Positions 23,160-31,139 of a DNA stretch of 41,098 nucleotides are shown here, piece after piece. Positions within the stretch are counted from its first letter, which is position 1, and each line of letters begins with the position of its first letter. The notes under the pieces were generated by a model. The model searched no databases and was not told where the DNA came from. It was given only the letters and a program-made list of their open reading frames with translations. The DNA is from Planctomycetota bacterium (GTDB lineage Bacteria > Planctomycetota > Phycisphaerae > UBA1845 > PWPN01), in assembly GCA_029550525.1 (NCBI GenBank), contig JAKPHF010000063.1, positions 1-41,098 on the forward strand. Reading direction: 5' to 3'. The position numbers and the translations under genes are program-made.

Positions 23160-25865
23160 ATGGCAATTGATCCCGTATGCGGCATGGAAGTGGATACCGC
23201 CCGGGCGGCGGGCCACAGCGAATATAAGGGAACGACTTACTACTTCTGCGCGGCCTCGTGCAAGAGCCGGTTCGACGCGGATCCCGAGCGATACACGACG
23301 CCGCAGCCGGTGCAGTTGCGAGTGCACGGCGAATCGCTTCCCGACGCACCGTCCTCCGGCTCCCGAGGAGCAGGCACGCGGCATGAGCACGTCGATCTAC
23401 CCATCACGGGCATGAGCTGCGCGGCGTGCGCGCGACGGATCGAGCAAGTTCTCTCCTCCACACCTGGCGTGCACCAGGCCTTCGTGAACTTCGCAACGTC
23501 CAAAGCGGCCATCGACTATGACCCTCAGACGGTGGGCGTCCAGCAGCTCATGGAGCGAATCATCGAAGCCGGTTATACGCCGGTCGCGCCGGCGCGGGTC
23601 GGCTTCATTGTGGACGACTCAGCCCGGCCGTCGGGCACGGCTCAGGAACTGGAACGGCATCTGGCCGGGCTGCCCGGCGTGATCGGTGTGACGTTCAATC
23701 TGGGGACGATGGAAGCCCGTATCGATTACCTGCCGGAGCGGACGGGCACACCGTCACTGCGCCGCGCGATAGAAGAGCTGGGTTACCGCGTCTACGAGAC
23801 GCCGGGCACGGCCAGCGGCGCCCAGGCCGACGAAGCTCAGCGGGCCGCTCGTGAGGCCGAGCACCGCGATCTGCGAACCAAGTTCACGCTGGCCACTTTG
23901 CTGTCCGCGCCCGTCCTCTTCATCGCCATGTCGCACGGCCAGGTGAGCTGGCTCGACTTTCCCGGTGTTAATTGGGTGCAGCTCGCGCTGGCCACACCCG
24001 TCGTCCTCTACTGCGGATCGCAGTTTTATCGCGGAGCGCTGGCCGCGTTGCGTCACCGCACGGCGGATATGAACACGCTCATCGCCATCGGGACGGGCAC
24101 CGCCTATGTGTACTCGGTGGCGGCGACGGTGGCGCCGGGCCTTCTGGCCGGAGCATCCGCGGAAGCCCACGCGGCGGGGGCCGTGCCGCCGGTCTACTTT
24201 GAAGCCGCGGCCGTCATCATCACGCTCATCCTCTTGGGACGCATGCTCGAATCGCGGGCCAAGAGTCACACCAGCGACGCTATCCGCCGTCTCATGGACC
24301 TGCAGGCCCGCTACGCCCACGTGATTCGCAATCGGCGCGAGCTGGAATTGCCGGTGGAGGAGGTTCAGCCGGACGACATCGTGGTCGTGCGGCCGGGCGA
24401 ACGCATCGCCGTGGACGGTATCGTCGAGAGCGGGGCGTCCGCGGTGGACGAATCCATGCTCACCGGCGAAAGCCTGCCCGTGGAAAAGAGCGTCGGCGAC
24501 GAGGTGTTCGGCGGCACCATCAACCGCATGGGCAGCTTCCGCTTCCGGGCCACCAAGGTGGGCCGCGACACCGCGTTGCAGCAGATCGTGCGCATGGTGC
24601 AGGAGGCACAAGGCTCCAAGGCACCCATCGCACGCTTGGCCGACGTGGTAAGCGGGATCTTCACGCCCGCCGTGCTGGCCATCGCCGTGGTGACGCTGAT
24701 CGTCTGGCTGGTGGCTGCGCCGTCCGGAATGAAGATCAACATGGCCCTGACCACGTTCGTGTCGGTGCTGATCATCGCCTGTCCCTGTGCACTGGGGCTG
24801 GCTACGCCGACTGCCGTGCTGGTGGGCACGGGACGCGGCGCTGAAAACGGAATTCTCATTCGGGGCGGTGAAGCCCTCGAACGGGCGCGGAAGATCCAGA
24901 CGGTTGTGCTCGATAAGACCGGCACCATCACCGAAGGCAAGCCGGCTGTGGTGGACATCGTTACCATCGGACGCTTGAGCGAGGTTGAACTGCTCCGTCT
25001 GGCCGCGTCGGCCGAGCGGCGAAGCGAGCACCCGTTGGGCGAGGCGGTGGTGCGAGCGGCGCGGGACCGGCCGGTGTCGCTTGCCGAGCCGTCGGGATTC
25101 CAGGCCTTTTCCGGGTTCGGCATCCAGGCCGTGGTGGAAGGCAAGCCCGTGCTTGTCGGGAACGCGCAGTTGCTGCGAAAGAACGGCGTGGACATCCAGG
25201 AGTTCAGCCGCGTTCTCGAGGAGTATGCCGGCGAGGGCAAGACGGCCATGTTCGTCGCGGTGGGGGGCGTGCTTGAAGGCGTGATCGCGGTAGCCGACCT
25301 GATCAAGCCGGACGCTGCCGCCGCGGTAACCGCCTTGCGCCGCATGGGCCTCGAGGTCGTGATGATCACCGGCGATAACGCCCGCACCGCACAGGCCGTG
25401 GCGGCCGAGGTCGGGGTGGACCGTTATTACGCGGAAGTTCCGCCCGACGGCAAGGCCGAACGCGTGCGACAACTACAGCGCGAAGGCAAGGTCGTGGCCA
25501 TGGTCGGCGACGGCATCAACGACGCGCCCGCCTTGGCCCAGGCTGACGTCGGCATCGCTATTGGCACGGGTACCGACGTGGCGATGGAAGCTTCAGACAT
25601 TACGTTGATCCGCGGCGAATTGCATGGCGTAGTGACTGCGATTCGACTGTCGCGGGCCACGCTGCGGACCATCCGGGAAAACCTGTTCTGGGCGTTCGTG
25701 TACAACATCATCGGCATACCCATCGCGGCGGGCGTGCTCTATCCGTTCGCCGGCATTCTGCTTTCGCCGGTGATCGCCAGTGCCGCCATGTCGTTCTCGA
25801 GTGTCTCGGTGGTGCTCAACAGCCTGCGTCTCAAGCGGTTCCGGCCGGTGATGCCTGAATTGTGA
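23160..25865 (+). CDS. copA: Copper-exporting P1B-type ATPase with N-terminal YHS domain
   Basis: A 901-residue membrane pump. Residues 1-47 are a YHS metal-binding domain ([20 protein letters not shown]). A heavy-metal-associated domain has GMSCAAC (about 84-90). A second such domain (about 145-215) has lost its CxxC. The core has eight membrane spans, the Cys-Pro-Cys ion site (Cys541, Cys543), phosphorylated Asp585 in DKTGT, SEHPLG, and [10 protein letters not shown] (from 783). [11 protein letters not shown] and [15 protein letters not shown] near the end are the Cu(I)-type signatures. It exports Cu(I) for detoxification or cuproprotein assembly. I start at 23160, where the YHS domain begins; the frame opens at 23097. 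No copper regulator or chaperone is adjacent. Confidence 0.92.
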   Translation: MAIDPVCGMEVDTARAAGHSEYKGTTYYFCAASCKSRFDADPERYTTPQPVQLRVHGESLPDAPSSGSRGAGTRHEHVDLPITGMSCAACARRIEQVLSSTPGVHQAFVNFATSKAAIDYDPQTVGVQQLMERIIEAGYTPVAPARVGFIVDDSARPSGTAQELERHLAGLPGVIGVTFNLGTMEARIDYLPERTGTPSLRRAIEELGYRVYETPGTASGAQADEAQRAAREAEHRDLRTKFTLATLLSAPVLFIAMSHGQVSWLDFPGVNWVQLALATPVVLYCGSQFYRGALAALRHRTADMNTLIAIGTGTAYVYSVAATVAPGLLAGASAEAHAAGAVPPVYFEAAAVIITLILLGRMLESRAKSHTSDAIRRLMDLQARYAHVIRNRRELELPVEEVQPDDIVVVRPGERIAVDGIVESGASAVDESMLTGESLPVEKSVGDEVFGGTINRMGSFRFRATKVGRDTALQQIVRMVQEAQGSKAPIARLADVVSGIFTPAVLAIAVVTLIVWLVAAPSGMKINMALTTFVSVLIIACPCALGLATPTAVLVGTGRGAENGILIRGGEALERARKIQTVVLDKTGTITEGKPAVVDIVTIGRLSEVELLRLAASAERRSEHPLGEAVVRAARDRPVSLAEPSGFQAFSGFGIQAVVEGKPVLVGNAQLLRKNGVDIQEFSRVLEEYAGEGKTAMFVAVGGVLEGVIAVADLIKPDAAAAVTALRRMGLEVVMITGDNARTAQAVAAEVGVDRYYAEVPPDGKAERVRQLQREGKVVAMVGDGINDAPALAQADVGIAIGTGTDVAMEASDITLIRGELHGVVTAIRLSRATLRTIRENLFWAFVYNIIGIPIAAGVLYPFAGILLSPVIASAAMSFSSVSVVLNSLRLKRFRPVMPEL

Positions 25866-26197
25866 GATGCCACCGGCCGGTCAAATCGGGTGCGGCCTGA
25901 ACATGTTTTGGGGGGCAACGACCCGATCCGTTCAGAGTCTTGCCGGGCGGAACGGACCGGCTGTGCGGCTCGAAACAAATTATTATTGCTGTGCACGTCC
26001 CCCGATTTCCGCTATACTCAATTCCGGTTGGTCTGTTGATTGGGCTCGCGACGGGATCGTTCCGCAGCGACGCGCCCCCATTCACCTTCCTTCCGGCAAG
26101 AAGCTCACGGCCTTGTCGGCGTGCGATCCGATTCGTGATCGGAGCATTCGGACGCCAGGGGCCGGCAAAGAGCGTCATCGAAAAAAGGTGTCGAAAC
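25866..26197. other. Non-coding stretch before the DUF6197-like gene
   Basis: This 332-base gap has no credible gene. An AT-rich patch at 25974-25988 and a -10-like TATACT at 26013-26018 are the only promoter-like signals; a TTGCTG upstream is 21 bases away, too far for a standard pair. No hairpin terminator is seen after copA. Confidence 0.35.
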
Positions 26198-26566
26198 ATG
26201 ACTCAGCGAGAAAAGCAGGAGTTGCTTGATCTATTCTCCATTCCCGCCAACTGGTGCCAGGAGACCGAGGCCCGGAACTGGGAAGGCAATTCCGTGCGAT
26301 ATGACGATCCCAGTGCGGTGGCGTGGGATCTGACGGGAGCCGTCTGCCACTTGTTCGGCTGGGAGCGAGCCACCCAGTTGTTCCCAATCCTGGAACGCTA
26401 CGTCGTCGGCCGCCGCTCGGACCAACAAACTGCCAATCCGGGCATCGCGTCGATGGTCAATCTTCAGGAGTTTAACGACAGCAGTGATACGTCTTTCGAT
26501 ATTCTGGTCAAACGCCTGCAGTCGATCCCCACGGCGAGTGAACCGGTTCCGGTCGCGTCGTCGTGA
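26198..26566 (+). CDS. Small DUF6197-like protein
   Basis: A 122-residue acidic cytosolic protein. I start at the ATG at 26198 (AAAAAAGGTG just upstream), although the frame is open from 25940. The pattern AVAWDLTGAVCHLFGW followed by LERYVVGRR and then LQEFNDSSDTSFDILVKRLQSI matches what I remember of DUF6197 proteins: a Trp/GA helix, then a conserved F-N-D and a final helix. The assignment is from memory of the pattern only. Family function is unknown. It precedes the radical SAM cluster by 244 bases with a hairpin between, so linkage is uncertain. Confidence 0.6.
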   Translation: MTQREKQELLDLFSIPANWCQETEARNWEGNSVRYDDPSAVAWDLTGAVCHLFGWERATQLFPILERYVVGRRSDQQTANPGIASMVNLQEFNDSSDTSFDILVKRLQSIPTASEPVPVASS

Positions 26567-26642
26567 CCCGTTGCGGCCGTGATCGCAGGAGGGGACCGTG
26601 CGGGGCGGTGGGGGCGTGACGCTTGGACGGGCTCATCGCGCA

Positions 26643-26679
26643 CCGGCGTTGTCGCCGCGCTCGGCCCGGCGACAACCGG
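26643..26679. repeat. Hairpin between the DUF6197-like and radical SAM genes
   Basis: Left arm 26643-26657 (with a 2-base bulge) pairs with right arm 26667-26679 over 13 base pairs around a 9-base loop. It is followed by GAAAAATC rather than a T-run, so it is at best a weak terminator for the upstream gene. Confidence 0.45.
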
Positions 26680-26810
26680 CGAAAAATCAAGCCCGTGACC
26701 CGCTCGGCCTCGCCAGCCGGCCGATGGCGGACTACCGTTTACAAACCCGCATGGTTTCGATAGTTGTCCGATTTGTGTGATTGATTCCAGGCGCGAGGGA
26801 GTGGAAGACC

Positions 26811-28676
26811 ATGGAATTGCCGCGTCGCAGCCGGGGCGACGAACTGCTGAAACCGGGCGAGCTCGTCGAGCTGCGAGCACGTCTGCGCCGGCTGGCCGCC
26901 CGGCACGATCTCGTATCCGTCATCGCTTGCGCGTTCGATCACCGCACCCGGATGCTGCCGTTCATCTACGCGGACACGCGGATGGTCCCCGCCGGCGTGC
27001 GGGCCATCGGCTCCGCCATGGTGGATGCGGGATTTGCCAAGACCCGCATCGTCCTGCAGCAGTGGAACCGTAATTTCAAGCCGTCGCAGATGCGTTTGGA
27101 TGGCCGCATGCCCGACCTGTTCATGGTCTCCAGCATGCAAATCCACTCCGCGGAATGCCGGGCCCTCATCCAGGATGCCTGCCGCATCGACCCCGCCCAT
27201 CGGCCGCTTATCGTCGTCGGCGGACCCAAGACCATCTACGAACCGTGGGATGTTTTCAACGCGGAGCCCGGCGGCAGATGGAGCGCTGACGTCGCGGTGA
27301 CCGGCGAAGAGTTCGTCTTGCTGAGCCTGCTCGAGGTGCTCCTGTCCAACCGGGGCAACGGCGAATCCCTCCGCTCCGCATTCCTCAGGGCTCGCAACCG
27401 AGGCGATCTCGACGCCGTTCCGGGTCTGGTATACGCCCAGGGTGAAGACGGCCAGGCTGAGGAACTTATCGACACCGGAATCCAACGGCTGCTCGCCGAT
27501 CTCGACGAGTTGCCTCATCCAGCGCTCGGCTATCGCCTGCTGGAGCCGCCCAGCCGTTCCAGCGAGCTCTCGCCGCACGCTTTGCCCGCCCATCGCGTCC
27601 GGCATTACAGCCCGATTTCATCGCTCGTTCTTACCTTCGGCTGCAAGTTCAACTGTCCTTACTGCCCGATCCCCGCGTACAACCAGCGCCAGCATCGGGT
27701 CAAGAGCGGCCAACGCATCGCCGACGAGTTCAAGCGGCTGCACCAGGAATACGGCTTTCGTTATTTCTTCGGCGCCGACGACAACTTCTTCAACAACAAA
27801 GAACGCACGCTGGAGATCGTCGAGACGCTCGAACGCACGCAAATCGGAGGCGCCAGTCTCCGCTCACGCGTGCGCTGGGGCACCGAGGTGACCGTGCACG
27901 ACACGCTCAAGCTTCGCGATCATCTCCCCGTCATTCGAGGCGCGGGTGTGCGTGCGTTGTGGCTCGGCGTCGAGGACATCACTGCGACGCTGGTCAAGAA
28001 GGGGCAGGATGGAGACAAAACCGTCGAGGCGTTCCGGCTGCTCCAGCGGCACGGCATCTGCCCCATGCCCATGATGATGCACCATGACGATCAGCCCTTG
28101 TATTCGCGATCCGGCGACTATGGGCTTATCAACCAGGCCCGGCTCCTGCGCAAAGCCGGAGCCATCAGTCTGCAGGTGCTCATGATGACGCCGGCCACCG
28201 GCTCGCGTCTGTACCACGATGCGTTCGCCTCGGGCTTGGTCTACGAGGAGGTCGCCGGACGCAAGGTCGAGCCGCACATGATGGACGCCAACTACGTCGT
28301 GGCTTCCCGTCACACCAAGCCGTGGCGTAAGCAGCTCAACATCATGGCCACGTATCTCTACTTTTATAATCCCATCCGCTTCCTCTGGGCGTTGGTGCGG
28401 CCCAAGTCCCGGCTGTATCTGGCGGATGCGTTGGTCCAACTGATCGGGATGTATGGGACCGCTTGCACCATACGCTGCACGATCGGGTGGGCGGTTCGAC
28501 TGATCCGTGGTCCGGTCGTGCGCCGCAACCGTCCGCCGATCAGCCCCATTCCCATGCGAAGTCCCGAGGGTAACGGGGCCAGCCACGCTTTGCCGGGAAC
28601 TCCCCATTCAGGCGTGGTGCGTCTGCCGATTATGTCCGTGCCGCGACCGCATCCGGTCGAGCGCGTCAGCACGTGA
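26811..28676 (+). CDS. Cobalamin-type radical SAM protein
   Basis: A 621-residue enzyme. I start at the ATG at 26811, behind GGGAGTGGAAG; the frame opens 10 codons earlier at a TTG. Residues about 40-210 have the Rossmann-like layout of a B12-binding domain (DLFMVSSMQIHSAE, LIVVGGPKTIYEPWD, DVAVTGEEF), without a clear DxHxxG. The radical SAM cluster motif is Cys278, Cys282 and Cys285 in GCKFNCPYC, followed by YFFGADDNFF. A C-terminal segment (about 500-560) is hydrophobic or amphipathic (LNIMATYLYFYNPIRFLWALV, LADALVQLIGMYG), suggesting membrane contact. The tail is Pro/Arg rich. Relatives methylate or rearrange lipids, hopanoids or natural products; the substrate here is unknown. A second enzyme of this class lies downstream at 29446. 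Confidence 0.85.
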   Translation: MELPRRSRGDELLKPGELVELRARLRRLAARHDLVSVIACAFDHRTRMLPFIYADTRMVPAGVRAIGSAMVDAGFAKTRIVLQQWNRNFKPSQMRLDGRMPDLFMVSSMQIHSAECRALIQDACRIDPAHRPLIVVGGPKTIYEPWDVFNAEPGGRWSADVAVTGEEFVLLSLLEVLLSNRGNGESLRSAFLRARNRGDLDAVPGLVYAQGEDGQAEELIDTGIQRLLADLDELPHPALGYRLLEPPSRSSELSPHALPAHRVRHYSPISSLVLTFGCKFNCPYCPIPAYNQRQHRVKSGQRIADEFKRLHQEYGFRYFFGADDNFFNNKERTLEIVETLERTQIGGASLRSRVRWGTEVTVHDTLKLRDHLPVIRGAGVRALWLGVEDITATLVKKGQDGDKTVEAFRLLQRHGICPMPMMMHHDDQPLYSRSGDYGLINQARLLRKAGAISLQVLMMTPATGSRLYHDAFASGLVYEEVAGRKVEPHMMDANYVVASRHTKPWRKQLNIMATYLYFYNPIRFLWALVRPKSRLYLADALVQLIGMYGTACTIRCTIGWAVRLIRGPVVRRNRPPISPIPMRSPEGNGASHALPGTPHSGVVRLPIMSVPRPHPVERVST

Positions 28677-28799
28677 CGCCCGGCGAGTGCGTGCGGCGGA
28701 CCGGCTCGGCTTGGCGGACCGGGCGAGCACCGGTCAGCCGTTCACAAAAGGGCGCAATTCATGGAAAGCCCTCGCCATGAAGACTAAGAATCATCAGTT

Positions 28800-28817
28800 G
28801 ATGAGCTCGTGCTCATC
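28800..28817. repeat. Small palindrome downstream of the radical SAM gene
   Basis: GATGAGC and GCTCATC pair around TCGT, 123 bases after the stop codon. It may mark the transcript end before the IscA-like gene, which has its own ribosome site. There is no U-tract. Confidence 0.35.
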
Positions 28818-28894
28818 CTGACGACCGACCGGCGCCGGCTGCGTGCCGCGAAAAGGATCCGGCGCCACGGCCCCTCTGGCGAATAGGAGAAATC

Positions 28895-29182
28895 ATGCTG
28901 ACCGTAACGGAATCCGCGAGCAGTCATTTGGCACAGCTACTGTCTGAGTCCGATGCGCCTGACGGGGCGGCAGTTCGAATCGCTCACGACAAGGATGGCT
29001 GGTCCCTGCTCCTGGACAACGCGGACCCCGATGATCAGAAGTACGAGCACAACGGCAGGACGGTCCTGGTCATTGACCCGGAATCGGCCGATTTGCTCGG
29101 CGATGTGACACTCGACGTGCAGATAGAGGATGCGGAAGCCCACCTGACCATCTCGCCGACGCAAGACGACGAACTCGGATAA
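28895..29182 (+). CDS. Cysteine-free IscA/HesB-like protein
   Basis: A 95-residue acidic protein with a strong AGGAGA ribosome site just before the ATG. It follows the A-type Fe-S carrier fold from end to end: LTVTESASSHLAQLLSE is the first helix, VRIAHDKDGWSLLLDN the central strands, and YEHNGRTVLVIDPESADLLGDVTLDV the typical C-terminal strand-helix-strand. The conserved CSGF-type Cys is replaced (KDGW), the C-terminal CxC is missing, and there is no cysteine anywhere. It therefore cannot carry a cluster by the usual ligands. It sits between two radical SAM genes, so a scaffold, partner or carrier role for them is inferred. Confidence 0.7.
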   Translation: MLTVTESASSHLAQLLSESDAPDGAAVRIAHDKDGWSLLLDNADPDDQKYEHNGRTVLVIDPESADLLGDVTLDVQIEDAEAHLTISPTQDDELG

Positions 29183-29346
29183 ACCATCGTTCCCGCGGGT
29201 TTGGTGTCGTGCAGCGATGTGTCATGGCAGAGGCATTCTACTTGCACACACACGGTGTCTCATTGAATCACGCAGGCGGATTCTCGCGGCAACCGCGCAT
29301 TTTTGGGGCTTTGCCCGGGCGATCTCGAGTGGTCTGAGCCAGCCGG

Positions 29347-29375
29347 TTGCATACAATCGTGCAAACACGTATAGT
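29347..29375 (+). promoter_or_regulatory. Candidate sigma-70-like promoter for the second radical SAM gene
   Basis: TTGCAT (29347-29352) and TATAGT (29370-29375) are separated by exactly 17 bases. The start would be near 29382, giving a leader of about 64 bases before the ATG at 29446. Confidence 0.5.
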
Positions 29376-29445
29376 CTGCTCGACGCCCTCATCCGTGGGC
29401 GCCGAGCAAAGATCGGCTTTTGGCACATCCGTCTGGGGAAGCACG

Positions 29446-30915
29446 ATGAGGGTTCTGCTGGTATCGCCGGCCACGCCGGACACGTTCTGGAGCTTCAAGC
29501 ACGCGTTGTCTTTCATCGCCAAGCGAGCATCATTCCCTCCGCTGGGTCTGCTCACCGTCGCGGCCATGCTGCCCAGGGACTGGGAGCTCAAGCTCGTCGA
29601 CCTCAACGCCCGCCGACTGCACGATAAAGACATCGCCTGGGCCGACTACGTGATGATCTCCGCCATGTTGGTCCAGGAGGCTTCGGCTCGGGAGGTCGTC
29701 GCACGCTGCCGCACGCTCGGCAAACCCGTCATCGCCGGCGGGCCCTTGTTCACCACCGGCTACGAGCGGTTCCCCGAAGTCCAGCATTTCGTCCTCGGCG
29801 AGGCGGAGTCGCTCATGCCCGAACTCGTCGCCGACATGCTGGCCGGTCGCGTGCAGCGCCTTTATCGCAGCCCGCAGCGCCCGGACATCACTTGCACGCC
29901 CATCCCGCGATGGGATCTCATCCGCATGCAGGACTATGCCCTGATGCCCATCCAGTTTTCGCGGGGTTGTCCGTTCAACTGCGAATTCTGCGACATCATC
30001 GTCATGAACGGCCGCGTTCCGCGCGTGAAAACCACCGAGCAGATGATTCGCGAACTGGACAGCCTGGTGGCGGCCGGTTGGCGCGGTTCCATCTTCATCG
30101 TGGACGACAACTTCATCGGCAACCGGGTCAAGGCCCGCCAGTTGCTCGAAGCCATTATCCAATATCGCGAAAAGAAGAACGTTCCGCTGGTCTTCACCAC
30201 CGAAGCCTCGCTCAACATTGTCGATCATCCCGAGTTGCTCGAACTCATGGCCCGGGCCGGATTCCGCAAGATCTTCGTGGGCATCGAAACGCCCGCCGAG
30301 GAAAGCCTGCTCGAGTGCGCCAAAGTCCAAAACACACGCCGCGACCTGGTCGCCGCCGTCCGCACGATTCAGAAGGCGGGCATCGAGGTCATGGGCGGAT
30401 TCATCGTGGGCTTCGACAGTGACACGCCCAGCATCTTCGAGCGGCAAAAAGAGTTCATCCAGCAGTCTGGCATCGTCACCGCCATGGTCGGGCTGCTCAC
30501 CGCGCTGCCGGACACTCGCTTGTGGCAGCGTCTCCAGGCCGAGGGCCGCATCCTCCGCGAGAGCACGGGCAACAACCTCGAATGCGTGCTCAACTTCGTG
30601 CCTCGGCTCGACCGTGACGTGCTCGTCCAGGGCTACCGAACGCTGGTCAAGCACCTGTATCAGCCCAGGGTCTACTATGACCGCGCGCTGTGCTTCCTGC
30701 GCGAATACAAACCGCGCAACGCCACCTTCTGGACCTGGCGGGAAGTTATGGCGGTGATTAAAGCCATGTGGGTCATGGGCCTGTGGAGCCGGGGCCGCCG
30801 AGCCTACTGGGCGTTCCTCGGTCGCGTCCTCATCCGCCATCCCCGCGCCTTCGCCGACGCCATGACGCTGGCCATCGTGGGTTACCACTTCCGCCGCGTC
30901 GCCGCGACGATCTGA
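29446..30915 (+). CDS. Cobalamin-binding radical SAM protein with DUF4070-like C-terminus
   Basis: A 489-residue enzyme starting at the ATG at 29446 behind GGGGAAG (the frame opens at 29347). Residues 1-145 form the B12-binding domain typical of class B radical SAM methyltransferase relatives (MRVLLVSPATPDTFWSF, FPPLGLLTVAAMLP, IAGGPLFTTGYE, HFVLGEAE). The cluster motif is Cys175, Cys179 and Cys182 in RGCPFNCEFC, followed by FIVDDNFIGNR. The region about 375-430 (NFVPRLDRDVLVQGYRTLVKHLY) matches DUF4070. This architecture is shared with hopanoid C-3 methylase (HpnR) and related lipid-modifying enzymes, but I do not assign that function. The last 70 residues are rich in Trp, Arg and hydrophobics, compatible with membrane association. 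Confidence 0.87.
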   Translation: MRVLLVSPATPDTFWSFKHALSFIAKRASFPPLGLLTVAAMLPRDWELKLVDLNARRLHDKDIAWADYVMISAMLVQEASAREVVARCRTLGKPVIAGGPLFTTGYERFPEVQHFVLGEAESLMPELVADMLAGRVQRLYRSPQRPDITCTPIPRWDLIRMQDYALMPIQFSRGCPFNCEFCDIIVMNGRVPRVKTTEQMIRELDSLVAAGWRGSIFIVDDNFIGNRVKARQLLEAIIQYREKKNVPLVFTTEASLNIVDHPELLELMARAGFRKIFVGIETPAEESLLECAKVQNTRRDLVAAVRTIQKAGIEVMGGFIVGFDSDTPSIFERQKEFIQQSGIVTAMVGLLTALPDTRLWQRLQAEGRILRESTGNNLECVLNFVPRLDRDVLVQGYRTLVKHLYQPRVYYDRALCFLREYKPRNATFWTWREVMAVIKAMWVMGLWSRGRRAYWAFLGRVLIRHPRAFADAMTLAIVGYHFRRVAATI

Positions 30916-31011
30916 CCGCGCGTTACCCGACTCGCGGCTTGCCCACATTCGCACGATTCTGGCGAGTCCGCCGCTCTGGCGGTAGGGCGGCGCATTCGTT
31001 AGAATATCGCG

Positions 31012-31074
31012 ATGCCCAGCGTTCGTGACCTCATCGAACTGCCTTCGACCGGCGGCACCGTCAGTCCGCCCTGA
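31012..31074 (+). CDS. Possible leader peptide upstream of prfC
   Basis: A 20-codon frame starting MPSVRDLIEL and ending TVSPP followed by TGA. A -10-like TAGAAT (31000-31005) lies 6 bases before the ATG, so the mRNA would be nearly leaderless; no matching -35 box is clear. It ends 65 bases before the prfC ATG. Pro-Pro before a stop codon is a known context for slow termination, and the downstream gene encodes a termination factor. It could equally be chance. Confidence 0.35.
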   Translation: MPSVRDLIELPSTGGTVSPP

Positions 31075-31139
31075 TCGACCCGAGCCGGCACGGTTTGCGG
31101 GTCTCTCCTAGCTTTATCTCTGTTGGATTCCAATCGCTG

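Noticed and set aside
26013..26018. TATACT as a confident promoter for the DUF6197-like gene.
   Set aside because: No -35 box at 16 to 19 bases; recorded only as a possible -10 in the non-coding entry.
28695..28722. Direct repeat GGCGGACCGG twice, 18 bases apart.
   Set aside because: Short, GC-rich and isolated; no array or associated signal, so chance is likely.
29446..30915. Naming the second radical SAM gene hpnR (hopanoid C-3 methylase).
   Set aside because: The domain order is shared by many enzymes of different function, and no hopanoid genes such as squalene-hopene cyclase are in the window.
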